Assembly (NCBI GenBank): GCA_022072055.1
Contig: JAJVIK010000002.1
Span: forward strand, 1 to 64,000
Reading direction: 5' to 3'
DNA: 64,000 bases
Origin: a bacterium
GTDB lineage: Bacteria > Hinthialibacterota > Hinthialibacteria > OLB16
Made by a program: the position numbers and the translations under genes. Numbering within the stretch: position 1 is the first letter of the stretch; every line of letters begins with the position of its first letter. The notes under the pieces are model-generated. The model searched no databases and had not been told where the DNA came from. It was given only the letters and a program-made list of their open reading frames with translations. Shown piece after piece: positions 17,931-25,677 of the stretch.

Positions 17931-18965
17931 TCAATCACCTCCTTTCCTTGAAATGACATCATCTGGATGAAACACGGTCCATAGAACTGGGCACGAGCCG
18001 CCGCATAGTCCGTAATATGAACACTCCTTGCATTCTGAGGAAGGATATCTGGAAAGCTGATTGTAAACATCCAATATAGCAGGATCTTCCAAGAATGATT
18101 GAAATTCGGTTAGAGTGGTGAAGTCGGTCCCATATTTTCCTATCGGATAGGGGAAAAGGTGGTTGCAGGAAAGCACAGATCCGTCGGTATCGAAGACCAA
18201 GCCATTCCTGCGAGAAACCATGCAGCCTGATGAAAGGACTTGTTTTTGCATGAGGAGAGGGATATATTCTGCTGGCCATGCACAGAACGGATAACTGCTT
18301 CGAAGGAAAAGTTTTCCGTCAAGAATGTCTGCTGCCTCCAAGTACAGACTACTAATCGTTGATAACATGTGCCTCAGTTCGGACCAGGAATAAGCAGATT
18401 CCCATTTGCCGGAGGTGAACGTGGGGGTATATAAACTGAGATGCAATCGGTCACCACCAAGCTGTTTGGTGAGGGAAGCTGCATCGATAATATTGTGATC
18501 GTCGGGATGGCAGACAAAGGTTATAGTAGAATTCGGGAAAGTGAGGGCCTCTCGAATTCCCTCCAGCATGCTTTCCCATTGCCGCTCGGCGTGAGTGCCA
18601 ACAACTCGCCCTCTACTGGAAGCCTTGAGTGAAAGTCCAGTACGGCGAATTGAAAATTCTCGGTACTGGCTTCGAAAGGACTGATCAGAAAACCTCAGTC
18701 CGTTTGTGACCATCGAAATAGGGACTCTCCCAGCGATATATTCGTTGAAGTCACGAAGGAACGGCCACAAAGTCGGTTCACCGCCGATCAAGATGAGTTC
18801 ACGTGCGCCAACATCAATCGCGAGGTCAGCCAGTGAGCAAGACAAGTCGAGTGGCATCGGCGAAGAGCCTTGCTGTGCTCCTTTGGAATAGCACCATTCA
18901 CAATTCATGTTGCACGAACGATTTACCGTTAGGCAGACGACTCGTGGGAAAACCCTTGGCCGCAT
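17931..18965 (-). CDS. Radical SAM/SPASM protein (peptide maturase-like)
   Basis: The product is 344 residues. I chose the ATG at 18965 because GGAG lies 6 bp upstream and a promoter lies 26-54 bp upstream; the longer frame runs into the previous terminator. Near the N-terminus CNMNCEWC (Cys18, 22, 25) binds the [4Fe-4S] cluster that cleaves S-adenosylmethionine, followed by a GGEPTLWP motif. The C-terminus is a SPASM domain: SSGCMVSR, LSCNH, then CKECSYYGLCGGSC for auxiliary Fe-S clusters. This architecture is typical of enzymes that make sactipeptides, ranthipeptides and other radical-modified peptides. The small Asp/Cys-rich gene directly downstream is the likely substrate. Confidence 0.9.
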   Translation of the reverse strand: MRPRVFPRVVCLTVNRSCNMNCEWCYSKGAQQGSSPMPLDLSCSLADLAIDVGARELILIGGEPTLWPFLRDFNEYIAGRVPISMVTNGLRFSDQSFRSQYREFSIRRTGLSLKASSRGRVVGTHAERQWESMLEGIREALTFPNSTITFVCHPDDHNIIDAASLTKQLGGDRLHLSLYTPTFTSGKWESAYSWSELRHMLSTISSLYLEAADILDGKLFLRSSYPFCAWPAEYIPLLMQKQVLSSGCMVSRRNGLVFDTDGSVLSCNHLFPYPIGKYGTDFTTLTEFQSFLEDPAILDVYNQLSRYPSSECKECSYYGLCGGSCPVLWTVFHPDDVISRKGGD

Positions 18966-18990
18966 GATGATCTCCGATGTACTGAGAAGG

Positions 18991-19019
18991 ATTGTACCAC
19001 TTGAAGGTTTGAGTGACAA
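18991..19019 (-). promoter_or_regulatory. Sigma70-type promoter of the radical SAM/peptide operon
   Basis: On the minus strand TTGTCA (19019-19014) and TACAAT (18996-18991) are spaced by exactly 17 bp, 5 of 6 consensus matches each. Transcription would begin near 18984, 20 bp before the radical SAM start codon. It lies just after the terminator of the preceding gene, so the operon is independent. Confidence 0.7.
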
Positions 19020-19030
19020 ACACGATTTCA

Positions 19031-19060
19031 GCAAAGACCCAGCCCTCATCAGGCTGGGTC
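19031..19060 (-). terminator. Rho-independent terminator after the Cas4-like nuclease gene
   Basis: On the minus strand a perfect 9-bp stem (GACCCAGCC with GGCTGGGTC) and a 7-nt loop follow the stop at 19072; a short T-tract (TTTGC) comes next. It separates the nuclease operon from the radical SAM operon. Confidence 0.75.
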
Positions 19061-19071
19061 AGAATGAACCT

Positions 19072-19860
19072 TCACACCCTCACCAACGTCTCCTCGACCC
19101 GCTTCCGGTCTCCGGTGCAGACCGCTAGGAAGTCGCACCAAGCGCAGTGTTGGCCAGGACGTTTGTAGAAGCGGCGGTCGTGGATTTCCTGGGCAATTAA
19201 CCCCAGTTTCTCCAGGTATTCCCGCAGTTGCGGCCCGGTCCGGGAGGACAGGTGCCACTCGATCTTGGGTTCCTTGGTCTTCACGAACACCAGGAGGGCA
19301 GACTGTTCCGCAAAGGGTTCCGCGCACTGGTAGGCGGTGAGCTGGTCCGAAAGGAGGGCCTCGTGGCCCTCATAGGAGGAACCCGAGGTCTTGAAGTCGA
19401 TCACGGTGCGTTTGCCGTCCAGGTCCGCCACCAGGTCCAGGAACCCCACGAAGGGGAGGTCCAGGTTGGAGAGGGTCAGCGTGAACTCCCTCTCCGAGTC
19501 GTGGACCGTCCCGATCTTGGGCAGTTCCTCGGACACGAACTTCTCGAGGAGGAGGGTCCCCCGCTCGCGGAGGGTCTCGCGCTTCTCGCGGAAGGCAAAG
19601 CGCAGGTCCTGTTCCTCGGTGCAGTCCCAGGCGTCCTGGAAGTATTTCACCGGATCACCGTTCTCTTGGAAGAGCACGGCGAGCGCTTGGTGAATCAGCT
19701 TCCCGAAAACGAGGCTGGCTCCTTCCCGTTTGGGACGGAGGCCTTCGAGGTAGTACAGACGGTACTGCTCCGGGCAGGTCAGGTACTTGTTGGCCTGCGA
19801 ATAGGAGAGGTGGGGAACGCTTGGGGGGAGGAGTTGGTCGTCGCTTAGGTTGGCCACCAT
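19072..19860 (-). CDS. PD-(D/E)XK nuclease, Cas4/RecB-like, Fe-S type
   Basis: The product is 262 residues from the ATG at 19860, which overlaps the stop of the preceding gene (TGATG), implying coupled translation. An early Cys (YLTCPEQYRLYYL) and a C-terminal HCAWCDFLAVC give the four-Cys iron-sulfur arrangement of Cas4 and AddB-type nucleases. The active-site pattern is GFLDLVADLDG followed by VIDFKTS (D, then DxK). Such enzymes are DNA exonucleases or endonucleases. No Cas1/Cas2 or CRISPR array is present, so this is a Cas4-like exonuclease outside CRISPR, probably serving the element's DNA metabolism or its conflict with other elements. Confidence 0.85.
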   Translation of the reverse strand: MVANLSDDQLLPPSVPHLSYSQANKYLTCPEQYRLYYLEGLRPKREGASLVFGKLIHQALAVLFQENGDPVKYFQDAWDCTEEQDLRFAFREKRETLRERGTLLLEKFVSEELPKIGTVHDSEREFTLTLSNLDLPFVGFLDLVADLDGKRTVIDFKTSGSSYEGHEALLSDQLTAYQCAEPFAEQSALLVFVKTKEPKIEWHLSSRTGPQLREYLEKLGLIAQEIHDRRFYKRPGQHCAWCDFLAVCTGDRKRVEETLVRV

Positions 19861-20789
19861 CAGTACGGCACCCCCTCTTGGTACGCGGGGAACACCTTCA
19901 CCACGTTGGTGTACTTGCCGTCCTTGCTCGGTTCCAGAACCACCTGGCAGGGAAGGTTGAACTTCAGTTCTGGGTGAATCTGGACCGGGTTGATCGAGTG
20001 CCCGGCGCTCGCCACATGTTCCGCAAGCTGCTGGTGGTTCCCAAACAGTTTGTACTGCTTGCCGCTGACGTCCACGAGGAGGTACAGCCTCCACCCGGAC
20101 TTGGTCTGCATCCCGCCGACACTGAGGAGCGTGGCCGGGACCGGTTGCCCGTTGGCTTGCTGCCGGTACTGGCCGTTGGAGGGAGACCCTCCCTGGCCGT
20201 ACGCGCCGGTCTGCGGACCAAGGTTTCCGTTCGACGGGGGCCGTCCGTTGCCGTTGCCTTGGGTTCGGCTGCCGCGCTTGTCGGCGAGGAAGGTCTGGAC
20301 GATGGCGTCCTGGATACTGAGCGCCGTGCAGGCTTGGGTCACCGTGGCTCCGAAGTCGGCCTCGTGAACTGGGCAGGACAACTCCACCGAGAGCGAGTCG
20401 ATCTTTCCGTCCGGGGAGACACTGCGTTTGATCGTGAGGTCGCTGGGGAACCGGGGCGGCGTGTACCGTGTGTCCAGTCCGGTGACGCCGGACTCTTCCT
20501 GCATCGCCAGCCGCTCCTCGGCTTCAATCGGATCGACTTCCGGAGTGTGTTGTCCGTTGCCGCCCCGTCCGCCGAAGACGGCCAGAATGTGGGGACAGCG
20601 ATGGAGCCCGTCGCGCCGGTGAAGAAACTCCGCACAAGTGCAACTGGGCGCGGCGGGCGTGCCGCTCACGTGGAAGTGGGTGCGGGGGTCATCGGGTGAG
20701 AACACGTCGAACCCGCGTTCGGCTTCCGTGACGACAAAGATCGGGAGGGGGCTGTGTTGAACTTGGGTCTGGTACGCTGCTTGGACCAT
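19860..20789 (-). CDS. SWIM zinc-finger protein
   Basis: The product is 309 residues, with AAAGGAGG upstream of the ATG. The N-terminal part has CTC, a 12-residue gap, then CPH, the CxC...CxH SWIM finger pattern, which binds DNA or proteins. The centre is a low-complexity Gly/Asn/Gln/Pro linker (about 170-215). The C-terminal domain (about 215-309) is beta-rich with no recognised family. It is translationally coupled to the Cas4-like nuclease gene and may load the nuclease on DNA (inference). Shu2-type SWIM proteins in eukaryotes act in recombination, a loose precedent. Confidence 0.75.
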   Translation of the reverse strand: MVQAAYQTQVQHSPLPIFVVTEAERGFDVFSPDDPRTHFHVSGTPAAPSCTCAEFLHRRDGLHRCPHILAVFGGRGGNGQHTPEVDPIEAEERLAMQEESGVTGLDTRYTPPRFPSDLTIKRSVSPDGKIDSLSVELSCPVHEADFGATVTQACTALSIQDAIVQTFLADKRGSRTQGNGNGRPPSNGNLGPQTGAYGQGGSPSNGQYRQQANGQPVPATLLSVGGMQTKSGWRLYLLVDVSGKQYKLFGNHQQLAEHVASAGHSINPVQIHPELKFNLPCQVVLEPSKDGKYTNVVKVFPAYQEGVPY

Positions 20790-21122
20790 GAAGATGGTCC
20801 TCCTTTCGGGTATGGGTGTGATGGGTTCTAAAAGAACTCTGCACCCAGCGTACCGAGTGTGGGGAAAGGCGAAAGGAAGGGGTTTGTGCCGATTGCGGCA
20901 TGCTCCTCCCGGTCGTGGCTCAACCGAGACTTCAGGTCCTGATTGCAGTTTTAGCCAACCAGGTGTCGGTGGAAGTTTTCTTGACTTCTTTCCGATGGGG
21001 CGTACTCTTTGGGATAGACAGCGTCGAACTAAACGACGGCGAGCGGATCAGACTGAATCTCTGGACCGCCCGTTCTTTGACACAGCCCGGTTCAGGTGAT
21101 TCATCGTCAAGGAAGGGGCGGC
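20790..21122. other. Intergenic region between the SWIM operon and the higBA-like pair
   Basis: No confident gene. On the plus strand an open stretch from about 20835 encodes a Cys pattern reminiscent of a zinc ribbon (CTQRTEC, then CADC). It has no start codon before 20900 and runs into the toxin gene, so it may be a decayed gene. No promoter could be fixed. Confidence 0.35.
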
Positions 21123-21455
21123 ATGAGGATCATAAGTCGGAAGACACTGAGAAACTTCTGGGAAAGGTATTCGGATTCTGAAGAGGCGCTGAAGCGATGG
21201 TATGAGGTTACCAGGAAGGCAAGATGGTCAAGCCTGCCTGAGGTGCGACAAGACTTCCCGACTGCGGATAGCCTCAAACTGTCAAACGGCAAAATTGTCA
21301 CGATTTTCAATGTTGCAGGAAACAAGTACCGGTTGGTTTCAGCGATCCACTATGACAAACAGAAGGTTTTTACCCTCCAGATTCTGACGCACCAGGAATA
21401 CGACAAAGAACGATGGAAGGAGCAGCTGTCCTATGTCCAACGCCACAAGAGCTAG
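21123..21455 (+). CDS. HigB-family toxin (RelE superfamily mRNA interferase)
   Basis: The product is 110 residues from the ATG at 21123. The N-terminus RIISRKTLRNFWERY and the pattern ALKRWYEVTRKARWSS, followed by a beta-rich part ending with FTLQILTHQEYDKERW, match the HigB-type toxin family. These toxins cleave mRNA in translating ribosomes. The gene overlaps the downstream antitoxin-like gene by 23 bp, with toxin first, as is usual for higBA. A terminator closes the pair. Confidence 0.85.
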   Translation: MRIISRKTLRNFWERYSDSEEALKRWYEVTRKARWSSLPEVRQDFPTADSLKLSNGKIVTIFNVAGNKYRLVSAIHYDKQKVFTLQILTHQEYDKERWKEQLSYVQRHKS

Positions 21456-21705
21456 AAAAACCAAGTGTGTTGATCACTCCAAGGATCGAGTGACCAGTTC
21501 GGTGAAAACCGTGCCCTCCACTCGTGAAGAACTTGAAGCGATTTACCCCTTGCGTCCCATCAAGACCGAGAGAGAGTATGACAGGGCTCGCGCCCTTGCT
21601 GCGCAGCTGGTTGTGCTCACAGATCCAACACCTCTCCAGGAGGAGTGGTACGACCAAATCACGGATTACATGGAAGCATACGAAGACGTTCACTATCCGA
21701 TGTAA
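21433..21705 (+). CDS. HigA-like antitoxin lacking the HTH domain
   Basis: The product is 90 residues, with AGGAG 10 bp upstream of the ATG. The stretch IYPLRPIKTEREYDRARALA, then a short loop and EAYEDVHYPM, matches the N-terminal region of HigA antitoxins that carry an HTH_3 DNA-binding domain after this point. Here the protein stops right where the HTH would start, so it should still neutralise the toxin but cannot by itself autoregulate the operon in the usual way. The stop codon is followed within about 50 bp by a good terminator, so the short form is the real end rather than a sequencing slip. Confidence 0.75.
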   Translation: MSNATRARKTKCVDHSKDRVTSSVKTVPSTREELEAIYPLRPIKTEREYDRARALAAQLVVLTDPTPLQEEWYDQITDYMEAYEDVHYPM

Positions 21706-21754
21706 CCGGATGACGTCCGGGCCAAGAGAGTGGCCTGAGCAAGTCAGGTCTTTT

Positions 21755-21790
21755 GAGCGCCCCTCTTCAAGGAAGGGCGCTCTTTTATTT
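21755..21790 (+). terminator. Rho-independent terminator of the higBA-like pair
   Basis: GAGCGCCC pairs with GGGCGCTC across a 12-nt loop and is followed by TTTTATTT, 50 bp after the antitoxin stop. Confidence 0.9.
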
Positions 21791-21879
21791 CCAGGCGGAG
21801 CGATAAACGGAGGGTCAAGGCACTGATTCAGACATACTCCCCAGGCTTGTAGATTAAGAGAGGCTTGCGACACTGGGGG

Positions 21880-23082
21880 ATGAACCCCAACGCCGACAAC
21901 CCGGTGACCTATTTCGCGCGCACCAACTTTCGTGGGGAAGGGAAACTTTTCGGTATCAAACAGCGCGACCGGCTGGCGCATCTATATGTCATCGGGAAGA
22001 CCGGGACCGGGAAATCCACGCTGCTCGAAACCATGATGAAGCAGGACTTGGAGCGCGGGGTCGGTTTCGCCCTACTTGACCCTCATGGGGACTTGGTGGA
22101 GCGCGTCCTGGCCGCCGTCCCCGATCACCGGAAGGCGGACCTGATCTACTTCAACGTTCCCAACCGCGAACACCCACTCACGTACAACCCGCTGGAACGG
22201 GTTCCATCCGCCAAGAAGTCGCTGACGGTCTCCGGTCTCCTGGAGGTTTTCCGCAAACTCTGGCCGGAGTTCTGGGGACCGCGCTTGGAGCACATCCTCC
22301 GGAACGCGCTGCTTGTGCTTCTGGATCAACCCGAAGCCACGCTCGCCGACGTGCTGCGCCTGTTTGACGAGAAAGCCTATCGCCACGAGGCGGCGGCGCG
22401 ATCACCCAACGCCCAGTTGCGGCGCTTCTGGCTCAAGGAGTACGAATCGTACCCCGCGCGGTTGCGGGCCGAGGCGATTGCTCCAATTCAAAACAAAGTT
22501 GGGGCCTTTCTCGCCGATCCCCTCCTTGCCCGAATTCTCACACAGCCCAAGAGCGACTTCTCACTGCGGGAGGTGATGGACGGCGGCAGGGTGCTCCTGG
22601 TCAACCTGGCCAAGGGGAAGATCGGGGAAGACAACGCGCGGCTGGTGGGGGCCCTGCTCGTGGCCGGGTTCCACGCGGCGGCGCTGAGTCGGGGGGACAC
22701 TCCGGAATCCGAACGGCAGGACTTCTTCATTTATTTGGACGAATTCCATTCGTTCGCTACCGGGACGCTGGCCTCCATGATGTCGGAGCTGAGGAAGTTC
22801 CATGTTGGGCTTGTGCTCGCCCATCAGTTCCTCTCGCAACTCGATCCCTTGGTTCGAGATGCGATTCTCGGCAATACCGGAACGATCATTTCATTCCGGC
22901 TCGGACCGGCGGACGCGGAGTTTCTCGCCAAAGAGTTCTTCCCGGAGTTCAGTCCCGAAGATTTCACCCGGCTCCCCAACCAGGAGGTGTACCTGCGTCT
23001 CTTGATCGACGGGAGGGTGTCGAGGGGGTTTAGTGGTAAGGTCGGGACCAACGGGAGTGGAGGACAGACCCCCCTCCCATAA
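21880..23082 (+). CDS. VirD4/HerA-like DNA-pumping ATPase (type IV coupling protein-like), short form
   Basis: The product is 400 residues from the ATG at 21880; a TTG at 21865 is an alternative. The Walker A is VIGKTGTGKSTLLE (about residues 42-55), followed by ALLDPHGDLVERVL, a segment typical of this family, and the Walker B region is FFIYLDEFHSF. There are no transmembrane helices. It is homologous to the central part of the 1053-residue protein at 45514 but lacks that protein's N- and C-terminal extensions. These ATPases move DNA in conjugation or pack it; without relaxase or channel genes nearby the job here is uncertain. Confidence 0.85.
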   Translation: MNPNADNPVTYFARTNFRGEGKLFGIKQRDRLAHLYVIGKTGTGKSTLLETMMKQDLERGVGFALLDPHGDLVERVLAAVPDHRKADLIYFNVPNREHPLTYNPLERVPSAKKSLTVSGLLEVFRKLWPEFWGPRLEHILRNALLVLLDQPEATLADVLRLFDEKAYRHEAAARSPNAQLRRFWLKEYESYPARLRAEAIAPIQNKVGAFLADPLLARILTQPKSDFSLREVMDGGRVLLVNLAKGKIGEDNARLVGALLVAGFHAAALSRGDTPESERQDFFIYLDEFHSFATGTLASMMSELRKFHVGLVLAHQFLSQLDPLVRDAILGNTGTIISFRLGPADAEFLAKEFFPEFSPEDFTRLPNQEVYLRLLIDGRVSRGFSGKVGTNGSGGQTPLP

Positions 23083-23173
23083 AGGCAAAGTTTGCCGTAT
23101 CTTTGGGAGAATCTAGGAGCCACTAAGGAGTCTCTGCCGACACCAGAATGCCGGTACACCTAAGTTGGATTTA

Positions 23174-24296
23174 TACAGGCCGTCATAAATGATTGCGCAT
23201 TCGTCATCGTTGTGGTAATCTCCCCGCAGGGATTGTGGGAGGGACATTATGCGCAGACTGGAAGTACAAAATGCCGACTTCATGCGACTGGCGGTTCAGG
23301 ACGAGATTCTCCGCTCGGAGGAGTCTCGCTATGATCATCGCTTGCACGGGATTCTGCTGGTTTGCTCCGGGTTTAGTTGTTCGAAGGTGGCGGAACTCTT
23401 GGGGCAAAGCCGACGCACGGTTCAATACTGGGTTCGGCGGTTCGAGCGGAGTGGGTTCGCCGGATTGCAGGAGGGCATGCGCGCGGGACGTCCGCCTGCG
23501 CTGGATGAAGCCACCTTGGTGGAGGTTGGGAGAGACCTGCGGCGTTCGCCTCGTGATTGGGGGTACTCCCAGAATCTGTGGGATGGAAGACTTCTCAGTC
23601 ATCACCTGGCCGAGCGATACGGCGTGCGGCTTGGCATACGGCAATGCCAGCGGTTGTTCCGGCAGTTGGGATTCCGGCGCCGCAAACCGCGGCCGGTTAT
23701 CGCCCAGGCTGACCCCGAAGCCCAGCGGGCATATAAAAAAACTGCGCCGCCTGGCCGCAAGAGAAGACCTTGACCTCTGGTTCGAGGACGAGTGCCATTT
23801 CCAACAACACGGATCACGCTGCACGATGTGGGTCCCTCCTGAGGATAGTGACCCCGTTCTCAAGCATGCCCCAACCCGCAAGAGCGTCGCGATCTTTGGA
23901 GCCGTGCGCGTGGAAGACGGTCGCTTGGTCACAGGGCAAGCGGAGACGTTTGACGCCACCTCGTTTCAGTCTTTCCTGAAGCAACTCCTGCGGCATCTTC
24001 GCAACGGGCGCAGGATGTTGGTTGTTCTGGACAACGCGCGCTATCATCACGCCGCGAACCTCCAACCTTGGCTGTGGAAACACCGTCATGTTCTCAGCCT
24101 TGATTTCCTGCCCCCTTATAGCCCGGACCTCAATCCCGTGGAGAGGGTTTGGAAAATGACCCGTCACCTGTGCACCCACAACCGTTACTTCGCCTCGCTG
24201 GAGGAACTAACGCACGCGGTCCTTGACCAATTCCAGCTTTGGCAGAAACCAAATACACAACTCCAGAGATTATGCGCAATCATCTAAGACGCTGTA
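23174..24296 (+). mobile_element. IS630-family insertion sequence
   Basis: About 1.12 kb. The ends form imperfect inverted repeats: both begin TACAG and share ATGATTGCGCAT about 15-30 bp in, with a 2-bp length difference between the two. TA dinucleotides flank both ends, as expected of TA target duplication in the IS630/Tc1 group. It lies between the VirD4-like gene and the methyltransferase operon and interrupts no recognisable gene. Confidence 0.85.
23249..24287 (+). CDS. IS630-family transposase, two frames joined by a frameshift at an A7 run
   Basis: The first frame (23249-23773) carries the helix-turn-helix part (KVAELLGQSRRTVQYWVRRF). The second frame ends at 24287 and carries the DDE catalytic part: LWFEDECHFQ, MLVVLDNARYHHA and LPPYSPDLNPVERVW. 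The frames overlap, and the switch is +1 (equivalently -2) near 23730, exactly at a run of seven A residues. This allows transcriptional or translational slippage to make the full enzyme. It could instead be a plain mutation. All catalytic residues appear intact. Confidence 0.85.
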
Positions 24297-24483
24297 TATA
24301 GTAGCGTAGTCATCGGGGACCGTCTTCAGTTGAGTTCCCGGTCTCTTGACACCAAAAACATTGGAAAAGATGAATTGTCTTCGAAGGAAGCCGAACCCCG
24401 ATGTCCAGGCCAATGGACAGGATTTTGTCACTGCGCTACGTTCGGGTATCTTACATCGAAACCGTATGTGGGTTGAACTTTTT

Positions 24484-25677
24484 ATGACGCGCTCCGACAC
24501 ACCTTACCAATTTGTGAGCCTGTTCTCGGGCTGCGGCGGTTTTGATTTGGGGCTGGTTGATGCCGGGTTTGTTCCTGTGCAAGCCTACGACAGCTGCGCC
24601 GACGCAATCTGCCATTATCAGCGGAATGTTTGCTCAAAGGCTGTACAGGCGGACCTTACAGAATTCATGCCTCAGATTGACAGGACTCCTGACATTGTCA
24701 TTGCAGGGCCTCCATGCCAAGGCTTTTCGACAGCAGGGAAGCGGGACTTGGCAGACGAAAGGAATCACCTGCTTCCCCTCGCGGGAAGGATCGCAGCGCA
24801 CATCAATCCAAGAGTCATTGTCATCGAGAACGTCACCGCAGCGGCGTCTGGTGCTCATCTGAAGTATTGGAAAGAAATGGAAGAGCATTTGCGGTCGAAG
24901 GATTATCGTACCCACACATTGAAAGCTAATGCGGCAGATATCGGGCTCTCCCAAACCCGCAGGCGGCTTCTTCTTTTTGCCTGGCGAACTGCGCGAGATA
25001 TTGACTTCCAAATTCATGCCAAGCCAAGCAGGCGATTGGATGTAACCTTGAGCGGAGTGGAAAAATTGCCGAACCACGATCCCGAGCCGCTCGCAGTTGA
25101 TTCCCGTGACTACCGTATTGCTTGCCGCATTGGCCCTGGCCAAAAGCTTAGCAATGTCCGAGGCGGTTCTCGGTCTATACACACTTGGAACATCCCAGAA
25201 GTCTTCGGCAAAACCACGGCAGCAGAATGCCAAATGCTGGAGTTCATCATGCGTGTCCGCAGACAGGAGCGACGCCGTACGTTCGGCGACGCCGACCCCG
25301 TTTCTGTGGCTAGATTGAAGAAGCAGTTTAAAGAACAAACCACCCCACTCATCCAAGCCCTTTTGCACAAAGGCTACCTGCGGCGAGTTGGCACCGATCT
25401 CGACCTCTGCCACAGCTTCAACGGTAAATACCGCCGCTTCCAGTGGGACGACAAGGCCTGCACGGTCGACACACGGTTTGGTGAGGCACAGCTTTTCCTT
25501 CACCCGAATGAACACCGCCCTTTCACCGTGCGCGAAGCCGCCCGCATTCAAGGCTTCCCGGACGACTACGTGTTCGATTGCACAAAACGCACCGCATTCC
25601 GTCTGATTGGCAACGCTGTCCCTCCACCGATGGGTAGGATGGTCGCAGGTTTTGCCAGGGAACTTCTTGGAAGATGA
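24484..25677 (+). CDS. C5 cytosine DNA methyltransferase
   Basis: The product is 397 residues from the ATG at 24484; the frame is open further upstream. The methyltransferase motifs are in canonical order: SLFSGCGGFDLG (I, about residues 12-23), GPPCQGFS (IV, with the catalytic Cys near 78), VIENV (VI), QTRRRL (VIII), then REAARIQGFPDDY (IX) and GNAVPPPM (X). Motifs VIII and IX are separated by a target-recognition region of about 190 residues. It transfers a methyl group from SAM to cytosine C5. Its stop overlaps the next gene by 4 bp. In this operon it probably marks self DNA while its partners act on unmarked DNA (inference). Confidence 0.93.
   Translation: MTRSDTPYQFVSLFSGCGGFDLGLVDAGFVPVQAYDSCADAICHYQRNVCSKAVQADLTEFMPQIDRTPDIVIAGPPCQGFSTAGKRDLADERNHLLPLAGRIAAHINPRVIVIENVTAAASGAHLKYWKEMEEHLRSKDYRTHTLKANAADIGLSQTRRRLLLFAWRTARDIDFQIHAKPSRRLDVTLSGVEKLPNHDPEPLAVDSRDYRIACRIGPGQKLSNVRGGSRSIHTWNIPEVFGKTTAAECQMLEFIMRVRRQERRRTFGDADPVSVARLKKQFKEQTTPLIQALLHKGYLRRVGTDLDLCHSFNGKYRRFQWDDKACTVDTRFGEAQLFLHPNEHRPFTVREAARIQGFPDDYVFDCTKRTAFRLIGNAVPPPMGRMVAGFARELLGR

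Noticed and set aside
19072-20789. CRISPR-Cas locus suggested by the Cas4-like nuclease
   Set aside because: No repeat-spacer array and no Cas1, Cas2 or effector gene was seen anywhere in the window.
20900-21181. Open frame of 93 residues on the plus strand with a zinc-ribbon-like run upstream
   Set aside because: The Cys pattern lies before the only start codon, and the frame runs into the toxin gene; treated as a possible decayed gene only.
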